From: Micrococcales bacterium
GTDB lineage: Bacteria; Actinomycetota; Actinomycetes; Actinomycetales; Dermatophilaceae
Reading direction: 5' to 3'
NCBI GenBank assembly: GCA_003132125.1
Contig: PKWT01000212.1
Span: 9,088 to 17,634 of the forward strand
Length of the DNA: 8,547 nucleotides
The position numbers and the translations under genes are program-made. Below, piece after piece: positions 6,387 to 8,547 of the stretch (the first letter of the stretch is position 1; each line of letters begins with the position of its first letter). The notes beneath the pieces are model-generated. The model had not been told where the DNA came from and searched no databases. It was given only the letters and a program-made list of their open reading frames with translations.

Positions 6387-7877
6387 GTGTCGACCCTGAG
6401 CGACGATCTGCGCGACCAGACCGACCTGGGCGCCGCCGAGATCGAATGGCTTCATCTGCTCGTCGGGGACTGGCAGCTGCTCTCGGACCTGTCCTTTGCG
6501 GACCTGGTCCTGTGGGTTCCCGCGAAGGGCGGCGGGTGGTACGCCGCCGCCCACATCAGACCCACGACCGGTCCGATGGTCTTCTTCGAGGACGTCGTCG
6601 GCCGGCGCCTGGACCGGGGACGCCGTCCGGCGCTGGACCAGGCCTTCGCCGACCTGCGGATCGTCAGAGAGCGCGACCCCGACTGGCGTGACCACATGCC
6701 GATCCGCGAGGAAGCCATCCCCGTCGTGAGCGAGGGACGGGCTCTCGCGGTGCTCACCCGGCATACGAACCTGGCCGCGATGCGCACCCCCAGCCGCCTC
6801 GAGCTGACCTATGTGGCGACTGCGGACGCTCTCGCGCGGATGATCGCCTCGGGGGAGTTTCCCAGCCTCGCCGCCCCTACCGGCCAACGCCGTGGCGCGC
6901 CTCGGGTCGGCGACGGCGTGATTCGCCTCAACGCCGACGGGACGGTGACCTACGCGAGTCCGAACGCCGTCTCGGCCATCCATCGCCTGGGTCACATCAG
7001 TGACGTCATCGGGACCTCGCTGGCCGGGATCATCTCCGAGGTTCTACGCGACGAGTCGCCGGTGGACGAGAGCCTGGCACTGGTCGTGACCGGGCGGGCG
7101 CCGTGGCGAACCGAGGTCGAGGCGCGTGGCGCGAGCGTGTCGCTGCGAGCCATCCCGCTGACCGAGGGGGGCCAGCGCACGGGCGCGATCCTGCTCCTGC
7201 GCGACGTGAGCGAGCTCCGTCGGCGCGAGCGCGAGCTGCTCACCAAGGACGCGACCATCCGCGAGATCCATCACCGGGTCAAGAACAACCTGCAGACGGT
7301 CGCGGCACTGCTACGCATGCAGTCACGAAGACTTCCTGACAACGAGGCGCGCGCTGCGCTGGACGAAGCGGTACGCCGGGTGGGCACCATTGCACTGGTC
7401 CACGAGACCCTGAGCCAGGGCTTCGATGAGACGGTCGACTTTGACGAGATCGTGGCCCGCGGGCTGGCGGCCGTGGTGGAGGTCGCGATCCGGGACGTGC
7501 GGGTGCGTGCCGAGCGCCTCGGGTCGTTCGGTCGTTTGCAGGCCGAGGATGCCACGTCTCTTGCGATGGTGGTCACTGAACTGGTCCACAACGCGGTGAA
7601 GCACGGATTGGCCCAGACCGGGGGAGTCGTCAGCGTCCAGGCCGAGCGCAGCTGGGACAAGGACGACGAGCTGCTGACGGTGACAGTGACCGATGACGGG
7701 ACCGGTCTGCCGGAGGGTTTCGACCCTGCCGGCGCCGGTCTGGGCACCCAGATCGTCACCTCGCTGGTTCAGGACCTGCGCGGACGGATCACCTGGAAGA
7801 ACGCCACGCCGCACGGAACCACGGTGCGGTTCGTGGCACGACTGCGACCGACCAAAGATGCCAAGGACGGGATGTGA
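6387..7877 (+). CDS. pdtaS: PdtaS-type cytosolic sensor histidine kinase (HisKA_2 family)
   Basis: This is a soluble two-component kinase of 496 aa (M. tuberculosis PdtaS is about 501), expected to phosphorylate the ANTAR-domain RNA-binding regulator PdtaR, which is not in this window. The order is an N-terminal GAF-like domain (about 20-150; DWQLLSDLSFADLVLWV and AVLTRHTNLAAMR are family hallmarks), a PAS domain (about 172-280; VIRLNADGTVTYASPNAVSAI), then the linker RDVSELRRRERELLTKDAT. The HisKA_2 dimerisation box is IREIHHRVKNNLQTVAALLR, with the phospho-acceptor at the H295/H296 pair. The HATPase domain has an N-box (TELVHNAVKHG, E398/N402), a G1 box (DDGTGLP, D436-P442) and a G2 box (GAGLGTQIV, 449-457). 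There is no transmembrane segment. The start is GTG: MSTL followed by WQLL.DLSFAD aligns with the known PdtaS N-terminus. The protein contains no cysteine at all, which is odd (see findings). It converges on whiB1, as in M. tuberculosis by memory. Confidence 0.95.
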   Translation: MSTLSDDLRDQTDLGAAEIEWLHLLVGDWQLLSDLSFADLVLWVPAKGGGWYAAAHIRPTTGPMVFFEDVVGRRLDRGRRPALDQAFADLRIVRERDPDWRDHMPIREEAIPVVSEGRALAVLTRHTNLAAMRTPSRLELTYVATADALARMIASGEFPSLAAPTGQRRGAPRVGDGVIRLNADGTVTYASPNAVSAIHRLGHISDVIGTSLAGIISEVLRDESPVDESLALVVTGRAPWRTEVEARGASVSLRAIPLTEGGQRTGAILLLRDVSELRRRERELLTKDATIREIHHRVKNNLQTVAALLRMQSRRLPDNEARAALDEAVRRVGTIALVHETLSQGFDETVDFDEIVARGLAAVVEVAIRDVRVRAERLGSFGRLQAEDATSLAMVVTELVHNAVKHGLAQTGGVVSVQAERSWDKDDELLTVTVTDDGTGLPEGFDPAGAGLGTQIVTSLVQDLRGRITWKNATPHGTTVRFVARLRPTKDAKDGM

Positions 7878-7897
7878 CTGCGCCGGGATTGGCCGTG

Positions 7898-7928
7898 CCG
7901 GCGCTCAGCTAGCCGGAGCTCAGCTAGC
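7898..7928. terminator. Possible weak bidirectional terminator between pdtaS and whiB1
   Basis: Two mutually exclusive short hairpins are possible in the 46-bp convergent gap: CCGGC/GCCGG (7898-7902 with 7912-7916, 9-nt loop) and GCTAGC/GCTAGC (7908-7913 with 7923-7928, 9-nt loop). Neither is followed by a T-run on either strand. The call leans on position between two converging genes, so it is weak. Confidence 0.25.
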
Positions 7929-7932
7929 CAGC
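7903..7932. repeat. 15-bp tandem repeat across the whiB1 stop codon
   Basis: GCTCAGCTAGCC occurs at 7903-7914 and again at 7918-7929, a 15-bp period with the last three bases of each unit differing. The second copy contains the whiB1 stop (CTA, 7924-7926). Because 15 is a multiple of three, the first copy supplies another in-frame TAG at 7909-7911. The two palindromic GCTAGC cores (7908-7913 and 7923-7928) can pair with each other. Confidence 0.9.
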
Positions 7933-8172
7933 GCGTCGGGCGCGGGCATTGCGGCGCTTGAGCGCGCGTCGTTCATCCTCCGACAGACCGCCCCACACGC
8001 CAGCATCCTGACCAGACTCGATGGCCCATTTCAGGCAGGTCTCAACGACCTCGCAGCGACGGCATACGGCCTTCGCCTCTTCAATCTGGAGGAGAGCGGG
8101 GCCAGTGTTCCCGATCGGGAAGAACAGCTCCGGATCTTCTTCCAGACAGGCAGCGCGGTTGCGCCAGCTCAT
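7924..8172 (-). CDS. whiB1: WhiB1-type iron-sulfur transcriptional regulator
   Basis: This is an 82-aa WhiB-family protein that binds a [4Fe-4S] cluster through four cysteines, C9, C37, C40 and C46 (C...CxxC.....C), the same positions as in M. tuberculosis WhiB1. Other hallmarks are EEDPELFFPIGNTGPALLQI, the GVWGG turn (58-62) and the C-terminal basic tail SEDERRALKRRNARARR, which contacts DNA. In mycobacteria WhiB1 is essential, reacts with nitric oxide, and partners the primary sigma factor; I infer similar roles here. I place the start at the ATG 8172-8170 (MSWRNRAAC), because AAGGAG at 8187-8182 is 9 nt away. The GTG at 8178 would sit only 3 nt from that site, and the ATG start also aligns with the known WhiB1 N-terminus. 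It converges with pdtaS and has a 340-bp upstream region with repeats. The closest alternative, another WhiB subfamily, is unlikely given the ELFFP.GN.GPAL motif. Confidence 0.95.
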   Translation of the reverse strand: MSWRNRAACLEEDPELFFPIGNTGPALLQIEEAKAVCRRCEVVETCLKWAIESGQDAGVWGGLSEDERRALKRRNARARRAG

Positions 8173-8181
8173 TGGCACCTG

Positions 8182-8187
8182 CTCCTT
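8182..8187 (-). promoter_or_regulatory. Ribosome binding site of whiB1
   Basis: AAGGAG on the minus strand has a 9-nt spacer to the ATG at 8172. It decides that start over the GTG at 8178. Confidence 0.8.
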
Positions 8188-8215
8188 GAATCATTGCCTG
8201 GTTGATCGGTCCAGA

Positions 8216-8227
8216 TGAACCGGTTCA
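8216..8227. repeat. 12-bp perfect palindrome (TGAACCGGTTCA)
   Basis: A perfect 12-bp inverted repeat with no spacer is centred about 50 bp before the whiB1 start. It could be an operator for a dimeric regulator. It is not the actinobacterial LexA box, which needs four bases between GAAC and GTTC. Confidence 0.7.
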
Positions 8228-8273
8228 GGCGGTTATCGGTCAGTGTCAGAACAGCTATTGGTCAGGCTGAGTA

Positions 8274-8301
8274 GCGGTGGTGTCCAAGCGGTGGTGTCCA
8301 A
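8274..8301. repeat. 14-bp perfect tandem repeat, two copies
   Basis: GCGGTGGTGTCCAA occurs at 8274-8287 and 8288-8301. It is 102-129 bp upstream of whiB1 and would fall in the leader if transcription starts at the ECF-like promoter. Confidence 0.92.
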
Positions 8302-8314
8302 GTTGCCGTTGACG

Positions 8315-8333
8315 CGTGAGAACGCTGCTCACG
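8315..8333. repeat. Inverted repeat CGTGAG-N7-CTCACG
   Basis: Perfect 6-bp arms at 8315-8320 and 8328-8333 are separated by AACGCTG. This is a plausible dimer operator or small RNA hairpin. The GTGA/TCAC spacing is 9 instead of the 6 of a CRP site. Confidence 0.6.
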
Positions 8334-8387
8334 AGCCGCCGTCGGCACCCGAAAATCACAAGACGGACAAGATGTGCACGACCACCC

Positions 8388-8413
8388 AACGTTACCAGTG
8401 GCGGGGTTGTTCC
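8388..8413 (-). promoter_or_regulatory. Candidate ECF (SigR/SigH-like) promoter upstream of whiB1
   Basis: On the minus strand GGAAC (8413-8409) is followed by 17 nt and CGTT (8391-8388), that is GGAAC-N18-GTT. This agrees with the Streptomyces SigR consensus GGAAT-N18-GTT except for C in place of T, and it resembles mycobacterial SigH sites. A housekeeping-like TAACGT (8394-8389) overlaps it. It predicts a start near 8380 and a leader of about 210 nt. Short motifs occur by chance, so this is tentative. Confidence 0.3.
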
Positions 8414-8494
8414 AAGCCTCACAGATCCGATCATGTTCGGACAAGTGGTAATGGCGCTTTTCTGGGCCAGAACCGTGAGAAGTCTGTCACAAGT

Positions 8495-8510
8495 GTCCGG
8501 TCCACCGGAC
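8495..8510. terminator. Hairpin near the right edge, candidate terminator
   Basis: GTCCGG and CCGGAC flank a 4-nt loop TCCA (8495-8500 and 8505-8510). On the minus strand it begins 2 nt after a TAA at 8515-8513, which fits the end of an upstream gene. On the plus strand it is followed by TTTT (8511-8514), the better intrinsic-terminator form, though no plus-strand gene is visible upstream of it. Confidence 0.4.
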
Positions 8511-8512
8511 TT

Positions 8513-8547
8513 TTAGGCGCCGGAGGTGGTAGCGGCGGTCAGATGGC
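8513..8547 (-). CDS. Possible C-terminal end of a gene upstream of whiB1 (partial)
   Basis: Read from the right edge on the minus strand, the frame gives HLTAATTSGA and then TAA at 8515-8513. All ten visible sense codons but GCT and CAT end in G or C, as in the real genes here, and a hairpin follows the stop. Only ten residues are visible, so no family can be named and chance is quite possible. In M. tuberculosis a gene in the same direction precedes whiB1 (Rv3218, from memory), so a gene here would not be surprising. Confidence 0.3.
   Translation of the reverse strand, partial: HLTAATTSGA

Larger units (their letters stand above)
8173..8512. other. 340-bp whiB1 upstream region, non-coding
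   Basis: No convincing gene is present. Two ~60-aa open frames (8262-8444 minus, 8316-8516 plus) lack ribosome binding sites and family character. Composition is less GC-rich than the flanking genes. It holds the whiB1 ribosome binding site, a 12-bp palindrome at 8216-8227, a near-repeat pair TATCGGTCAG/TATTGGTCAG (8234-8243 and 8256-8265, 22 bp apart), a 14-bp perfect tandem repeat, a CGTGAG-N7-CTCACG inverted repeat, an ECF-like promoter and a hairpin next to the right-edge stop codon. This density suggests a regulated promoter and a long leader. Confidence 0.65.

Noticed and set aside
8173..8178. GTG start for whiB1 at 8178 (MPMSW...)
   Set aside because: It would lie 3 nt from the AAGGAG site. 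The ATG at 8172 has a 9-nt spacer and puts the cysteines at 9, 37, 40 and 46, as in known WhiB1.
7693..8205. 170-aa plus-strand ORF across the end of pdtaS and whiB1
   Set aside because: It is out of frame with pdtaS and antisense to a clear WhiB1 gene; the frame is open by composition.
8217..8226. LexA/SOS box (GAAC...GTTC)
   Set aside because: The actinobacterial box needs four bases between GAAC and GTTC; only two are present.
8315..8333. CRP (Cmr) site upstream of whiB1
   Set aside because: The GTGA and TCAC half-sites are 9 bp apart instead of 6. The other GTGA/TCAC pair on the minus strand near 8474-8490 is also misspaced (8 bp).
8262..8444. 60-aa minus-strand ORF with two CxxC-like spacings
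   Set aside because: No ribosome binding site, no coding-like third positions, and it spans the 14-bp tandem repeat and an inverted repeat. The cysteines look incidental.
1..8547. CRISPR array, insertion sequence, tRNA/rRNA or defence genes
   Set aside because: No regularly spaced repeats, transposase motifs, terminal inverted repeats or structural RNA signatures were seen on either strand. The tandem repeats found have only two copies each.

Overview
The window is high-GC DNA with strong G/C preference at third codon positions and an actinobacterial gene set: a ~180 kDa-type NAD-glutamate dehydrogenase, a PdtaS-type cytosolic histidine kinase, a WhiB1 iron-sulfur regulator and a DUF2505 protein. 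I infer an actinobacterium outside Mycobacterium, plausibly Nocardioides-like (Propionibacteriales). The genus is a guess from gene style, not a measurement.

Layout, left to right. (1) 1-1221, minus strand: a tight three-gene unit read right to left. It holds a 77-aa helical protein, a 173-aa WXG100-like protein joined to it by an ATGA overlap, and a DUF2505 protein that runs off the left edge. (2) 1222-1441: a divergent control region with two sets of tandem repeats and candidate -10 elements for both directions. (3) 1442-6367, plus strand: gdh, intact, 1641 aa. (4) 6387-7877, plus strand: pdtaS, 19 bp after gdh and probably with its own leaderless promoter. (5) 7878-7923: a short convergent gap with a 15-bp tandem repeat that overlaps the whiB1 stop codon. 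(6) 7924-8172, minus strand: whiB1. (7) 8173-8512: a 340-bp whiB1 upstream region rich in small repeats and palindromes, with a possible ECF-type promoter. (8) 8513-8547: a possible C-terminal end of another minus-strand gene, followed by a hairpin.

Functionally, gdh links glutamate to 2-oxoglutarate and ammonium. pdtaS is expected to phosphorylate an ANTAR-type RNA-binding regulator (PdtaR) encoded elsewhere. whiB1 is a redox- and nitric-oxide-responsive transcription factor. The convergent pdtaS/whiB1 pair matches the M. tuberculosis neighbourhood as I remember it (Rv3220c/Rv3219). The left operon has no known function; its two upstream proteins look like small helical-hairpin proteins of the WXG100/ESX kind.

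I see no defence system, mobile element, CRISPR array, tRNA or rRNA, and nothing that amounts to a new multi-gene system. The points most worth checking are the TAGGCT/leaderless starts, the cysteine-free PdtaS, the WXG100-like pair and the structured whiB1 upstream region.
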